Source: Acanthochromis polyacanthus
Lineage: Eukaryota > Chordata > Actinopteri > Pomacentridae
Reading direction: 5' to 3'
Assembly: GCF_021347895.1 (NCBI RefSeq)
Contig: NC_067120.1
Coordinates: 19,391,361 to 19,455,360 of the forward strand
DNA length: 64,000 bases
Below, piece after piece: positions 1 to 13,104 of this stretch. The position numbers and the translations under genes were made by a program. How positions within the stretch are numbered: position 1 is the first letter of the stretch; every line of letters begins with the position of its first letter. The notes beneath the pieces were generated by a model. That model was not told the origin of the DNA and searched no databases. It saw nothing but the letters and a program-made list of their open reading frames with translations.

Positions 1-3000
1 ATTATATCTAAACGTTCTGTCCCACTGCATACCACCCCCCAGCCTCATCCCACCACTCAAATTTGCAGATGAGTGTGGGAGGAAGTAAAGTGCTCTCTGC
101 CTGTCTGCTTATAGGGCCATCCACAGGATGCTGGTGCCAGAGAGCCTCAGATGAAGAGATTCAAGTGTGCATATCGAAAGGCCAATGGAGACAGATGGAG
201 GACAGGGACGTTTAGACAAGTCCCTCTCGTATCGCCTTTGAAAACACGTGAGGTGTTTTTCTGCCTGTCATAGCCTGTGGTATAAATTACTGCCTACCCA
301 AAAGAAATGCCATGCACAATGTAAGGGAGATGAATGGCTTGTATGCTGCCGGCACGGAACACTAGCTTCCCATGTACGGCAGTGATATTAGCTGAATGTT
401 ACTCGAAATGTATCCGCCTCAGACATTGGTCAAAAAATGATCAAGTAGACAAATGCCTGCCCAGAATATGTGCAACTCTGTTTAATTCTTCATAGATCTT
501 TAAATCATCTAAAAGTAACAACTGAGATTGCCTAAATCAAGTCGTAATTCATGGGGAATTGAGCCTAAATGGCTTGTTGGCGTAAATGAGGCTTTTCAAG
601 TGATGCGGCTTGGCGCAGCCTCTTGCACAGGGACAAGCCTGATAAGCATTATGGTGATGATCAGAGCAGGGTTAAAGTCATCATTTAGAGGACCTTTGAT
701 ACCGGAGCACCTGATCATCCTGCAGCTGCATCAGTATCTGATATAATGTTTTATTTGCCTTGCATTTGCAACTTAGGGAAAGTAACTCCACAAATCAACA
801 ATATTTGTTCTCTTCGCCTATACAGTCAATTTGTGAGTATAACCATCAACATAGTGAGGTGCCAGATTTATAATCGTCTTTACTGCAGGGATTAGTTGAG
901 ATGAGATGCCGCTGGTGGCAGTGACACGTGCATTTCTTTGCATTCAGCCAAGGAAGCACTTTCATCTAAACCTCACAGAACCTGTGCAGTCAAGGAGCTG
1001 TGATTCATCATCAACTTAAGGCCATGATTATCAGTCTCTACACAACTATAATGTATGGGCAATTTATCAGTAGCACAGTCTTTATGATGCAAACAGGAAA
1101 TAACCTTAATTAATCTTGGTAAGAGTCATCTCATACTGCAGGTTGATAGGGTTTGCAAACAACCGATGTCAGCCAGGTAGGAGTTTAATGTTACTAGACC
1201 AATACACAGATTCAGTGCTGTTTCTGTCTGTTTCCAACATTTTACCTTTTTGATATTTTAAAGGGAGTTTTTTTTTTTTAAGTTTACCCATGACACTACA
1301 GCTACAGGCTGAACAGCGGGAAGAAAACAACTTTCATGACTTCAGAAGACCAGATTTACAATTTTCACGGTTTCATCCAGTTAATAAAATCGGGAAGTCA
1401 GCAGGGGCCAAGATGAAAAAAATCTTGATTCCGTTTGGTACGTGGGCTTTGTAATTGCATAAAACAACCAAGACACTACTATATTTTTAAAATTGTGTTG
1501 TAAAGTTAATTCTTCATCTTGACAACAGAAAGACAAAGAGGAGTAGGGTTTGTCATTAAGTGCATTGGAACTGTAGATGATGAGAATAAGGATGTTAAGG
1601 ACAGTCTGATATGTCTGATAGTCAGTCAAATTTCTGCTATGGACCTTGCGATGACATTGTTTCATCAACTGCTGTGTTTAAGACTGAAATCTGACACTCA
1701 GCTTTTGAGTCAAAATATATAAGAGTTCCTTATCTTGCAAGGCAACTTGATTCTCATGAGACCATGTGAAAATCCGTCTTGCTAGGATTCAAGCTCTGCT
1801 CTTGTGGGTGAACTAGAGTACTCCAGACAAATCAGCCCTGTGTGGGAAACTGCAGGTAACTACAGCCGTGTTTTACATATGACCACAGTTGAATTTAGCC
1901 CATGTGAGACATCCAATCACATTTGAAATATTTTTTTAGAGTGCCTGCCCTTTTCCAAACAGCGTCCAAGGACAACCAGTCAGATGGATCTGTGTAACAA
2001 ACCATCTGGCGCGTCAGGTTAGAGAAGTCCCAGAGGTACTCAGTTCATGATCATCTGCAGTTCCATGGCAACTGAGCTAACTGAATCTTATGTCGAGGAC
2101 CATGTCGTATGATCAAATTTTCCAAAACAGCCACTAAGAGGATCTTGAGATGAGATTGTTTTGTCAAGTACACCCTGAAACTCCAGATGTATAAACATCT
2201 TTCTCACACAGCTCAAAATGTAGAGGGCTTTTTTTTTTTTTTTTAATCAAACTGCTATGTTTTTGGGACGGACAATGAGTTGTTTTATATTGCATTCTAC
2301 AAGTGTTCTTGATGGGTTTCTTTGGTGAAGTGTTGGTGTGTGTCTTTGAGGAGCTGAGTGAAGCTGCAGTGTCTCTGAAATTCTGAACATGTTGCTGTGA
2401 ATGTGCATGTAAACGTGGTTGCCTGTCTTTATAGACAGTATGTATCCCTGTATTAGCCCACCTTTCACTCAGAGAGCACCGATATATGCTCCAGTTGCCA
2501 TGACGCTCAAGCGGTTCAAATGGCTGGATGGTTGGATGCCTCTGACATAAACATGTTTCTGTTCCTACAATGACAGAATCAATAAAGTGATTCATTGTGT
2601 TCAGAAACAAGAGGCTAAATCATTTATATGTAAACAATAACAGATTTAGCGTCCAGTCACCCTTTTATAAATACCACTCATCAACGCATATCAGCTAATA
2701 TGTCTCTTTACCTAATATTAGCTCATAAATGTCCATCTCTGGTGTCTCTCCTTTCACACTACGCAAGTGACAAATTAATGTTTAAAGCTGCACTGAGAAT
2801 TTAGCTCATATTATACATCTGAGCAGCACATTATGTTAGTTCTACATCATTATCTACAGGGTTTCCCGTGGGGACATTGCCCATTCACCCCCAAGAAAAG
2901 AATGAAATTAATCATTTATTCCTTAGGCACCGCTGGGCCTTCTTTTTCGGTATCAGCAGTACCACAAACCAGCACTGACTAGCCACACTAAGCAAGGTCA

Positions 3001-3060
3001 TTAGAGGAAAGGAAGGCAGCCTCTGGTCCACGGGGACATCGACGTGGGGATTGGACCTGA
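1..3060. other. non-coding, unassigned sequence
   Basis: No reading frame here resembles a known protein; those present are short and mostly antisense to one another. The sequence is not obviously repetitive apart from poly(T) runs near 1268-1279 and 2229-2244. The stretches 260-480 and 530-740 have mixed composition and few homopolymers, as many conserved non-coding elements do, but conservation cannot be judged from one sequence. Confidence 0.6.
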
Positions 3061-3260
3061 TCCAGCAATGGAACATACGGGTGATGACAGAGAGCGAGAG
3101 AGGAAGTAAAGGTAGACAGAGAGTCACAAAGAGAGTCAGAGACAGAGGTGGGAGGAGGAGATGAAGCGTAAGAGAGGCAGATAGGAGTCAGTGGGTGGAG
3201 GGGAGGGAGAGGATGGTCTGGGAGAGAGAGATAGAGACAGAAAGGATGAGAGCTGGGGAA
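3060..3260. repeat. purine-rich (GA/GGA) tract
   Basis: About 200 bp in which the plus strand is strongly enriched in A and G, with recurring GAGA, GGAG and AGAGAGTC words. The long antisense frames here, rich in Pro, Ser and Leu, are composition artefacts of this tract rather than genes. Confidence 0.7.
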
Positions 3261-3728
3261 GAAGGGAAGGTCTGTTATCTGGGGAGAGTGGCAGTTTGGG
3301 AACTGCCTTTTCTGCAATGCAGCCATCAAGTTCTAATGACCTAATGCTCTGCCAGAAGGGGCGGAATGTGTGCAGAAGCCATGAGAATAAAGGCATCCAC
3401 GTGGAGAATCACTGGCATGTGAAGTAAACAGAGCAGGGTGACCGCAGGTAGGCACACAAAAAATAGATTGAGCTAAATGATGGATGCTTTGCGCTTAAAA
3501 AAAAAAAATGCTTTCCACATTTCAGCTGAAATGAAAAGTTGAGTGGGACTTCAAATTAGCTTTAAGCAACAGCACCAGACACTTGGAATTATTCTAAACT
3601 ATGTCCTTTTGTCAAATGTGACAGTAGTTATAAGGTGATGTGTGATGCAGGTGTAAGAAGTAAATCAAAAAATGGCAAGCTTTTATATCTTTTCATTTTC
3701 AACAACTACTTCTCTGTACAATAACACA

Positions 3729-3895
3729 ATTGGAACTTTATTGATTTTTACAACACTGTATACTTATATCTTTATCTTCTTAATTTTCTACATAAATCTA
3801 TTTTATTTTTACTGCTTACATTTCTAAGATTTAAATGGGAGCAACTCTAACGTAAGCAATTTCTCCTTAGGGATCAATAAAGTAATTTTAGAAAA
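3729..3895 (+). mobile_element. LINE 3' tail remnant (L2/Maui-like)
   Basis: The last 35 bp, reading 'caatttctccttagg' then 'gatcaataaagt', closely resemble the 3' end of the LINE at 49-50.2 kb, which reads 'aaatttctcctttgtgagat' and then 'caataaagt'. The AT-rich sequence just upstream is compatible with the same type of 3' UTR. No coding part is present, so this is a heavily 5'-truncated copy. The family is inferred from the shared tail only. Confidence 0.55.
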
Positions 3896-5430
3896 TCTGG
3901 TCAATATTTTTGTCCAAAAATTGACCAAATATGTGAACTGTTTCAGTGTATAATTCCAAGTCAATGCACTGACACATTATACCATTTGGGACCCAACAAC
4001 TTTGAAAAAATATGGCATGGCTCCAACATATCACCAACCAAAGTGGATGTTACACATGGCACTGATATTTTGCTTAAAAATTTAAAAGCTAAAAATATGA
4101 GATTTAGAAATGCTTTTTGCAGTAATGCTCAGTCAGGAATTTTTGACCGTTCATGATGCTGAAAGCAGTCTGAATTGAAGACTATAAGCTCTCAAATGTC
4201 TCAAAGTCTTGTGACCGAATGGGTGTGTTGGAAATACTTGATGAAAGTGAAAAAGAAGTCTCTCAGACAGAAACTGTCTGCCGGATTTTTTTTTAGTTTT
4301 GCTATGTTGTTGACAAACTTGAAACAAGATTAATTTCAGATTTGAAACTGAATCAATAGGAGATATGTACTCTGCTGCAAAAATGTCTGTCCTACCACTA
4401 CTCTCAACTTGACCATTGAAATCTGGATCATATGGAACGTGGCAGTTGTAGTTTAAAGGGGATCTGTATAACAATCATGACTGGGAGCTTTAAATCTTTG
4501 TACTAACAGGCCATACTGGAGCTTCTTGCACGCTGTGTCAGCATTTTAGGAGAAACACAGAAGGCAGCCTATTTCTATTCTCAGGTAATTAAAGGCTTTG
4601 ACCTCCATTGCATGGCCTTGCAGTCTCAGGGCATTTGAAGAGAGGGTCAGGGCGCTACATGTTCACCTCTCTCCCCCCAACAGACCTCACTGGTCTTGGA
4701 GGAGTTGTGCTCCACGGAACTCTCTTTGATGTCAAGGTGTTCTCACACTAGTGGTATGTACGGCTGAAACACAACTGCAAGGCTGCGTTCAGACCAAACA
4801 CACTGCTGCACTAACACAAATGCAGGGCGTAATGAAGTAAGAGGACGAAATATAAAAAGGATCTCCAGTGTTTACAATATATCCACAAGCTGAAGAAAAA
4901 ATCTTACAGGGAAGATGAAAAACGTGGAAACGCAGATTATGGCATCTATATTGCTGCCAGTGCGTAGAAAATGATTGCTCCTCTGTCCTCTGATAATATT
5001 GGAATATTGATTTCTGTCTTTGTTGTGCTCTGCTGAATGCCAGTTGTTGGGCCTTTTATGACATGTCTAACAACAACCCTGAATGATTGACTGAGTTTTT
5101 AATGAATAATTAAACTGGCATCACAAACATGGGCTTCAGGGACAGGGCAGACTATACAACACTTATTGCCTGATATACTTTTGATGGACAAAACACTTCA
5201 AACTAAACCTCTAAAGCTGTAGATAAACAGTATGAACGTATGACAGCACCCAAAAAGGTGGGGTGCCGAAGTTTTAGGAACTTTTGCTAACTTTGGTCCG
5301 ACATTGACTTCAAATTGACCATTTTTTTTTTCAGTCTACCCCGTTCCTTGCCTTTATCGTTTTACTAATTTATTCTATTTTATACATAGAGTTTTATTCC
5401 ACTCGATCTGAGCTGAAGCATTCACCCCAC
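3896..5430. other. non-coding, unassigned sequence
   Basis: AT-rich sequence with no credible frame. The frame at 4151-4474 on the minus strand (107 codons) has no recognisable domain and I treat it as chance. Confidence 0.55.
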
Positions 5431-5439
5431 AGACACCCA

Positions 5440-5810
5440 GGGCAATGGGCAGCAAGGCATCGCTCACCTGGTAACGCAAGGGAGCCATTGTGGAATACAG
5501 AGTGGATTTTAATTATGCTGCTGTTCTAGTTTTCACTCGAACAGAGGGCCATTAATTCAGAGAGACAATCATGCCCTGGCCCTGTAAGCCTCCCACGAGA
5601 TAAAGGCACATTGCTTTGACAATGTCAGTTTTGCAATAAAAGATCTCATGCAACATATTCGGTGAGGAGCGACACATTAGTGCAATTCTGCCTGACAATG
5701 AGCACATAGCATTATCCATACAATCAACCCAATAATTATTTTCTGCGTAAATGAGCGAGATTGCTATTATCGATATTATACCTGGGAAGAGGGACAAAAA
5801 CATGGCTCTG
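5440..5810. other. non-repeat block, candidate conserved non-coding element
   Basis: A 370-bp block of balanced composition without repeats or low-complexity runs, containing homeodomain-type words such as 'ccattaattc' and 'aataattatt'. It is not coding: all frames are interrupted within about 80 codons. The suggestion of a regulatory element rests on appearance only. Confidence 0.25.
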
Positions 5811-5936
5811 CACCCCCATCTCTCACTGTGACATTTCAGAATGACTTATGATACTTGCTATTGTGATGGCTTTAGCAAAAACATGAACAGACACGTGTAG
5901 CACTAGCACTGTGTAGCAGTATGTAGAATTTACATA

Positions 5937-6098
5937 CACTACCAGTCACAAATTTGGACACACCTTCACATTTAATGGTTTTCCTTTATTTTCATGACAT
6001 TGTAGATTCTCACTGAAGGCATAAAAGATATGAATGAACACATATGGAATTATAAAAAATGATTAAATGAGGTGCGTCCAAACTTTTGATTGGTAGTG
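5937..6098. mobile_element. Tc1-type MITE (162 bp)
   Basis: A short non-autonomous element bounded by inverted repeats: left 'CACTACCAGTCACAAATTTG', right 'CAAACTTTTGATTGGTAGTG', with a further match 'GACACACCT' / 'AGGTGCGTC' inside. It is flanked by TA at 5935-5936 and 6099-6100, the target duplication expected of Tc1/mariner insertion. It has no coding capacity and would have been moved in trans. The element at 30240-30468 belongs to the same family. Confidence 0.85.
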
Positions 6099-6100
6099 TA

Positions 6101-7302
6101 TGTAAGCACAAATACAGGACAGTTCAAAATGCACTGGCTACATTTGTATTTTGAATACACAGCTAAAGTTAATGCAAATATTATGGCAAAAGATTCATGT
6201 AGGCCACAGTATAAATAGTCTCAGATACTGTCACTGAATGTAGAGGAACTTCTGACAGAATCTGGCATGAAAGCAGCGTTGCTACACTTGCTGTGGCCTT
6301 TTACTCAGCACTCAGTAAGTATTGGTACATCATCTGACAAAATGATTTGGAGTTTTCTTCTGCCAAGATTAAGAAGTTAAGACCATGTGAGAGAAGGCTG
6401 CTAACAAGAATCTAAGATGACATTTGACAAAGATAAGTGCTGGCAAAACCTGTCTGTAGATGCAATCTGTGGCCTTTAGAAGTGAAATATTAGGTTTGAT
6501 GCCCATCACTAGTCTTCTTTTATTTTTATCAACCAAGAAAATTAAAAAAAAAGATTATAACTCTCTTGTTATGGACAGGCACTAGAGTTTTGCTCAAAGG
6601 TAAAGTTAGTGTTTTCTTCTTCAAAACCAAGAACACTCATGGTAAACTATCCATGTAATAAAAATGTTTTAGACAGTAAATTGTCCAACAGACAATGTAC
6701 TCTGTAAGAGCCATGGGCAAAGAGGACAAGAATCTTGTAGCTTTCATCTCCTCAAAGATCATAGACGGTGCACACGGGAATTATTTACACTGAGTCCTGT
6801 GAAAACCTTTAAATCTGCAACAGAACTGGGAGCAGCCTGGCTCAACTTTAGTGAAAATGTGCCATATATCACCCCACTTGGCAAGGCCCTGCATGCACAA
6901 GCACATATTTCTCACATTTATACTCTTTGCCTTGCAACGGTCATAACAAAGAATAAAATTTGCTGCTGTGATAACTTTCTAGAAAAACTGCTGTGCAGTG
7001 TTTTGGTTCTTGATAAGCCCTCAAACTGATGACTGCACTCAAACTCTACCTTGGGGATTAAATTTCATTGTCTCATGGCACCTGGTACCTATGCAACACA
7101 ACCATCCCTGTGTGTGTGTGTGTGTGCGTGTTTAATACAGGGCTGTTTCATGTTTCATTGCCTGGCGAGTTGAAGACAGCAACATAATGTATGAATGTAG
7201 TATAGCCACACACCTATCCCCAAAAGCAAATTGGGCTGAAAACCAAAGAAGTCATGCACAAATCCATGCATATATCGTCATGTTAAAACCTGTGCAGTCA
7301 TT
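6101..7302. other. non-coding, unassigned sequence with (TG)n
   Basis: No credible gene. A (TG)n microsatellite of about 10 units lies at 7110-7130. Confidence 0.6.
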
Positions 7303-7620
7303 TATGGTGGTACTGTGGTCAGCACTGTCGCCTCACAGCAAGAAGGTTCTAGGTTTGCCCCTCAGTTTGGCCGTTCTGTGTGGAGTTTGAATGTTTTCTC
7401 TCTGTCTGCCTCTCCCTCTCTGTGGGTGCTTTCTCCCATCCACACACATGCATGGTAGGTTAACTGGAGTGTCTAAATTGGCAGTCAGTGTGAGTGTGAG
7501 CATGCATGGTTGTTTGTCTCCCTGCAATGAAATGGCGACCTCGCCCAGTGTCAGCTGGGATAGGCTCCAGCTCCCCACAACCCTCCACAGGATAAAGCGG
7601 GTATAGCAAATGGTTGGATT
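7303..7620 (+). mobile_element. tRNA-headed SINE-like repeat
   Basis: A diverged copy of a very common fish repeat. The head has pol III promoter-like words, an A-box-like 'tggtcagcact' (7316-7326) and a degenerate B-box region (7351-7361). The body carries the family's familiar phrases ('gtgtggagtttgaatgtt', 'ctgggataggctccag', 'aggataaagcggg'). It ends in 'aaatggttggatt', a decayed form of the ATGGATGG tail typical of SINEs mobilised by RTE-type LINEs. A second copy lies at 47939-48211 on the opposite strand. The link to RTE is from general knowledge. Confidence 0.75.
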
Positions 7621-10050
7621 CATGTGCAGGCATTGGTTGTCTTACATGTTGGATCATGTAACCATTTGTACATTTACATATGCATTGTATTTTTTTTTTA
7701 GAATCAGCTTGTCAGAGGAGTGCTTCTTTTGCACTTCAATAGATATCTGATTTCATTACATATTTCTCTCCAATGGAATTCAAACTTTAGTGTCTTCAAG
7801 ACATTTGGCTTCTTTGACAATATAACGTTAAACCAGCTAGATCCCAATAAGTGAGGTCAAAAAACACAAACAAAAATACAGCATAAAATACAGATTTGAC
7901 AAAGCAGGGAGTTGGTATATTATTATTCTTAATCCCCCTGTAATACTACAAGTATGAAAAAGTCTAAATCAGATACCTTAAACATTTCCAAACTACTTTC
8001 AGTTCCCTTTGTCGCCTGCCATGCTTTAGGGAGAAAGTGCTCTGAATCAATTACACTCCTCCCTGCAGCATTCCCTACCATGTCCTGCTGTGGGCTCTGG
8101 AATGCAGTAACTCACAGCCATATGCTAATCAGACTCCCATATGTCGCCTGTGAGACTATCAAAGAGCCCGGAGGACCCAAAGGACAGAGGACGGTGCTGA
8201 GACTGGGCTGGGTGGTGCTGGATAAGAGGCAAGTTGCTGCCCTGTGCATGTCTTCGGGTTGCAGCATGGAGAGAGAGAGAGAGAGACACAGGCCAGTGAC
8301 TGGGACAGTCTGGCTTTCAGTGCACTGCCAGATGGAGAGATTGCCTGCGGACATTCGCACTTAGTGGGAGACTGGTGCAAATATACTGCTGTCAGAGATC
8401 ATCCAAAATAATCTCTCCTTTGCTCAATGTTCTTTTGACTGTAAAAATAGCTTTTGACATGGTTGCAGCCCTTGAACTTAGACAGCCTGTAATACGTACA
8501 AAACCAGTCAACACAAACTGTAATTTTAGGAAGTTGAGGATCAACACAATGCCAGTTGCAGAGATGTCTAGATTTTAAATGCACTTTTCCGCTCACATTA
8601 CTCAGGCCAATTCTTTGTGATTTAGTAGGAAAACTCTGCATTGATTTCATGACAGAGTTCCCTCTGCCTACACAAATTCTCATTTGCTAAATGATGGAAG
8701 ACTATACAGTGACCCAGCAAATGCTGTCACACGAAATTTGAATTCCTAGAGCTATGAAGCTTGCTCTCTAGCCAAGGTATTTAGTGTTTTTGCATTGCGG
8801 AGTATTGTATTACCTCTCCACAATTATGATGGGTGTCCGGTCCAAACAACAAGCCTTTTGTTTGTTGTGAAAAATTGACTTCACGTTTTGAGTTAATTAC
8901 AGACTGCTGCTGTAAGGTGAACACAGGGATGATGCGGAGGCTTCTTGCTGACGGAAGTAGCCAATTACCTTAATCTCCTTAAAAAATTAAAGTCTGCTTT
9001 AAGGACTTCTGATCTCCTGCATCGATGAAAAACTCCAGGCCTAATAGGAACAGAACATGCAGTAATTATGACCAACAGAAGCATGTATGAGTGTGAGGCA
9101 AATATGCATGTGACCTTGGGTGAAGAAGCACAAATGGATAGGAGAGCAGGGTGAAGAAAACAGTGTCAAAGAGAATGAATCAGTGAGCTGCACTTCATGC
9201 TTGGAGCTGCTGAGTGCAGTTGAGCTTCAGAGTACATTAAGACTCTCCAGACAGCCCACAGGCAGAGCTGCAGACCTGACAGCAGAGGAGCACTCAGGGT
9301 CGCTGGATACTCTGCCGCCTCAGTCATAAGCCGTGCCCCACATGCTGTCAACATCGCAGCACTGTAAGGTCCTTGGTTTGAGGCACGCAAGCACACCTCC
9401 CTCAGCTCACAAACAAAAGTATCGAGACAAGCGCGCAAAGTGGGAGAGCCACACTCACGGGACTGAAGGTTTTGGTACACAAACTAATCCAGCTGCTCAA
9501 AAATACCTCACAGTCATTATTGTTTAATTACATTTTATAAAATTAGAAGCAAGACGGCAGTGTCATGTTGAGTGGCGTACGCTGCTCTCAAAATTACTTC
9601 TAGTTTTGTCTTCACTTGTTCCTAATTGAGGAATAACTGTGTTTGTATTTAGCTTTTTCTTCTAGCAAAATAATTTCGGCCCAGTTGTACTCCTACAACG
9701 CGCACACATTCACATGCACAGACACAAATGCGTAATAGCAGACAATGACACATGTAATGTTTGACATCACGCTTACGGCAGCTCAGAATAAATATTTGAC
9801 AATGCATGATAACTGGAGAACTTACAGTATTGTCTACATCAGTCTAATCTGAGAGAAAATAAACACATGAAACCACCAATGAGATGACAGAGTTTAAGGT
9901 TGCAATAACAAAAGATAAAGACGTAATGCGGTTTATTAGCCAACGATGAGGCAGTTATCTGAAGAGTCAACAAAATCTCAGTGTTTACTGTACATCAAAA
10001 ATGAGCACATGGGAATATAGCCTATGTATTGATACCACACCAGGAAGCAA
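7621..10050. other. non-coding, unassigned sequence
   Basis: No credible gene. A (GA)n run lies at 8269-8287. The stretch 8880-9060 is free of repeats and could be a conserved non-coding element. The 136-codon frame at 7954-8364 is crossed by the GA run and has no recognisable domain. Confidence 0.5.
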
Positions 10051-10059
10051 AAGTAAAAA

Positions 10060-10680
10060 ACAGATCAGTTTCACATTATAATGTGGATAGTTTACTGTTA
10101 TAATAGCATGCTTTTCAAGGGTTAAAAAATATATTAATGTTACGAAAACTTGTTCGAGCATACAAAATGATTATGGCATACAAACTTATCTCATTATTAC
10201 TTTTTTATCTTGTTATAATGTGAAACCATGACAACTTTATTGTTATAATATAAAACTTTTCACATTATAAGGTGATAACCTACTTTGTTAAATTGGAGAC
10301 TATGTGCAGAGGACAGATAAAGAGAGGAATATGACTTATTTACACAATATAATGATTGGGTTGAAATATGGCAAGATGCTGTTGTTATTGACGATGGCTG
10401 ATATTGGGGGAAGTATGTACACACAGAGGAGGCTTTTAAAATGCATGGGGCTGTCCATAAGGAAGAATGAGTCCAGCTGGATGAGCATAGAAGAGTCCAT
10501 GAATACATGATCAACTATGACATTAAGTTAACATGTTACAACTCTAAAGATCACGTTAAATGCTATATTGTATATTTTTATAACCTCCTATGCTTGCATG
10601 TAATATAATAATGTGAAAATCATCTTGTTACGATCATAAATATTTTATGTGATACATTCCTTTTCCTTAATAGCAGATCT
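10060..10680. repeat. AT-rich block with recurring palindromic words
   Basis: The word 'cacattataatgtg' (10072-10085) is a perfect 14-bp palindrome. Variants of 'ttataatgtga' and 'cacattataa' recur at about 10213-10223, 10241-10250, 10261-10270 and 10605-10617 in both orientations. It resembles a degenerate repeat or a decayed AT-rich MITE. No coding potential. Confidence 0.45.
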
Positions 10681-10850
10681 CTACAACAATTAGGGCTTTA
10701 TTTATTTTTTTACAGCATAAGGGTCAAATATTGAGAGGTCTAAAATTATTTCATTTACAAGAAGCACTGTGTTCTTGGTTTCATTTCCTCCGTATATATA
10801 AATAAATTCCAATTTCTGCATAGGTCTGCTTGACCTTAAGCCAACTCTGG

Positions 10851-11397
10851 TCAAATCCAAATTTTTTTTTGCTGTCTAATCAAGTCAGGCAAGGCCCCAG
10901 TGGATATGAGGCAGCAACTGTGAACTGTTAAGTGCAGGAGAAAATGACATGTACAGCTGATCTTTTTGAGGCTGCTTGATAATTGGGGGCTCATCAGTGT
11001 CAGAGCTCTCTCTGTGTTTGAGTCTCGATAATTTGGATCGGGTCTAATTAGCCACGGACTGTTGTTGGGTATCTCCCCAATCTGGTCTTGTTTGGTTCTT
11101 TGTTTTTTTGTAATTGCTTTTTGTTTCGTTCTAACAATTGATTGAAGAACACTTGGCTTGGAAAGGGTTTTCTTGTGTTTATTTGGTTCAAAATCTCTAC
11201 TCCAAGCCTCCACCCAGACCTCTGTGTGACCGGCGTTCTGATAAAATTGTGGTATGATGTAGCCTAGTCTGATGGCTGGCAGCTCACAGAGCAAAGGCTG
11301 CAATACAGAAAGATTCTTATGCTCTGTTACGCACCGGTCTAGGGGGAAGGTGCATAGCATAATAATAAAATAATATAAAATAAAATAAAATAAATGA

Positions 11398-11431
<34 letters not shown>

Positions 11432-11459
11432 TAGAATATTTTCCTAGTCCCCAAAACAA
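10851..11459 (-). other. 202-codon open frame, probably not a gene
   Basis: This is one of the longer frames outside the transposons, so it is described here, but I do not recognise it. Its first 35 residues are almost all Leu, Phe, Tyr and Ile because they are translated from the (ATT)n/(TAAAA)n microsatellite at 11360-11431. The rest is a basic, Lys/Arg/Ser-rich stretch with no signal, domain or repeat. It has no plausible splice context. A chance frame or unrecognised retroelement debris is more likely than a gene. Confidence 0.2.
11397..11431. repeat. (AAT)n microsatellite
   Basis: About eleven uninterrupted AAT units, preceded by an A-rich (TAAAA)n stretch. Confidence 0.9.
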
Positions 11460-12925
11460 CCAACAGGCCCTCAGAAAATTATAAAAAGTTTATTTACAAT
11501 ATTTTAAAAATAAAACAGCCCACTCCATGGGCTATACATTCAAACAGCAAAAAAAAAAAAAAAAAGGATTCAAATTAAAGAGAAATTTTAGCACTCAAAC
11601 GAAAAACTTATCCAACAAAAATACAACCACTAGAAAAAGAAAGCTTATAAACAAAAGCAGAGCTAGCCTAATCTAACAAAGAAACACAGGTCTCAATATG
11701 GCCACAGCTGTAACATGCTTACTGATGATGCAGTGGTGTTATGAATATTTCAGCATGCAAACCTTAACAAGGCCACGATCATCCCTGATGAAACGCTTCG
11801 AGACAGGAGAGTCTTTAGTTGTAGATTTGTAAGTAACTCTCCATCTCCTTCTTATCCGGTTGTCATCACAAAATATTCTGAGACTGTGAGCCCATTATCA
11901 TCCCATTTATCATACTATCAGACAACACAGGCGATGATGAATATTTGAGCAGGGACAGCTCTGCAAACTCACTGCAAAGTAAGTCAGGTCAGACTGTCTG
12001 AATTTATGACCCTCTGCCATTGTTAAAATAGGTCACATTATACCTGTGTGGCCACAGATTTCTAAGGCTCGGCAAAGTATGTTGCATGTTCATAAATAAA
12101 ACAAAGTAAATCCCACTGAAAGCATTTTAAACCAGCACACACACAACTGACACTTATTACGGTTTAATATATAGACAACTCTACCTATGATTGGTGTCTC
12201 TAGTGGTCAGCGCTTTGGATCAACCTTGGGAAAGAAGTGACCCAGAATTTAAATTGTAGCCCATTAAACTGTATCTCCAGAGCAACTGAGGTGCTCAGTG
12301 GAGATTTTATATCTTGGGAGTTTGAGTCCAGTTTCAGCAGGTAGTAAAGGCTGTCATGTTAATGCATATATTCCACATCGAAGCCCTCGTAGGGATGCCT
12401 GCGAACCATAATACAGTATAATATTGTCTGCAATAAATCAAGCATGAGCACCTGAGAGTCTGTCATCTTAAGCCAAGAAAATGCCAACACAAAAAATGTA
12501 TCGGCCTAATTGGGATGAAAGAGTGTCTTCACTGTATTGTGTTTCGGTTTAAGTACCAAATGTCTGGGTGCCATTAATCAGAACCAAATGATCTTTACTG
12601 AAGTGAACAGCCGACTAACAACTGAATGAGAAGCAAAAATGTCATCATCTGTACTGTATATACATTGGGCATACTGCAAGAAAAGTTCATGTAAAATTTA
12701 ACGAACACACGTTCATTTGAATAATTTGCAAAGGTCAAAATGTTGGGAATGGTTTCTGTATCTTCCAGGGTGTCACGCATACAACAAAATGCTTATGTAA
12801 CAGTTACTGTGTCTTAACATTACAGAGGCATAAGTTAACACAACTTAACCTAAATGTCATGTTGTTTTAGACTGTGTATTATCGTAACTACATCTCTGAT
12901 ATCAATGCAGGCATAAATAAAGAGC
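11460..12925. other. non-coding, unassigned sequence
   Basis: AT-rich sequence with a 17-A run near 11550-11567. No credible gene or recognised repeat. Confidence 0.55.
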
Positions 12926-12994
12926 CTATAAAAAGCAGTCACCTCCTTCGGATGTTTTTCCTTTCCATTGCTCTTCAAAATGTAATTATTATAA

Positions 12995-13057
12995 CCCTCC
13001 TGTTGTCATGCGGATCAAATTGACCCGTTTTAAAGTTTTAAAATGTGGGGGGGAAAA

Positions 13058-13104
<47 letters not shown>

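Noticed and set aside
2988..3396. Pro/Ser/Leu-rich minus-strand frames (113 and 86 codons)
   Set aside because: They are produced by the purine-rich tract and lack any domain.
10851..11459. 202-codon minus-strand frame with a hydrophobic N-terminus that might pass for a signal or membrane segment
   Set aside because: The hydrophobic run is the translated (ATT)n microsatellite and the remainder is unrecognisable and low in information.
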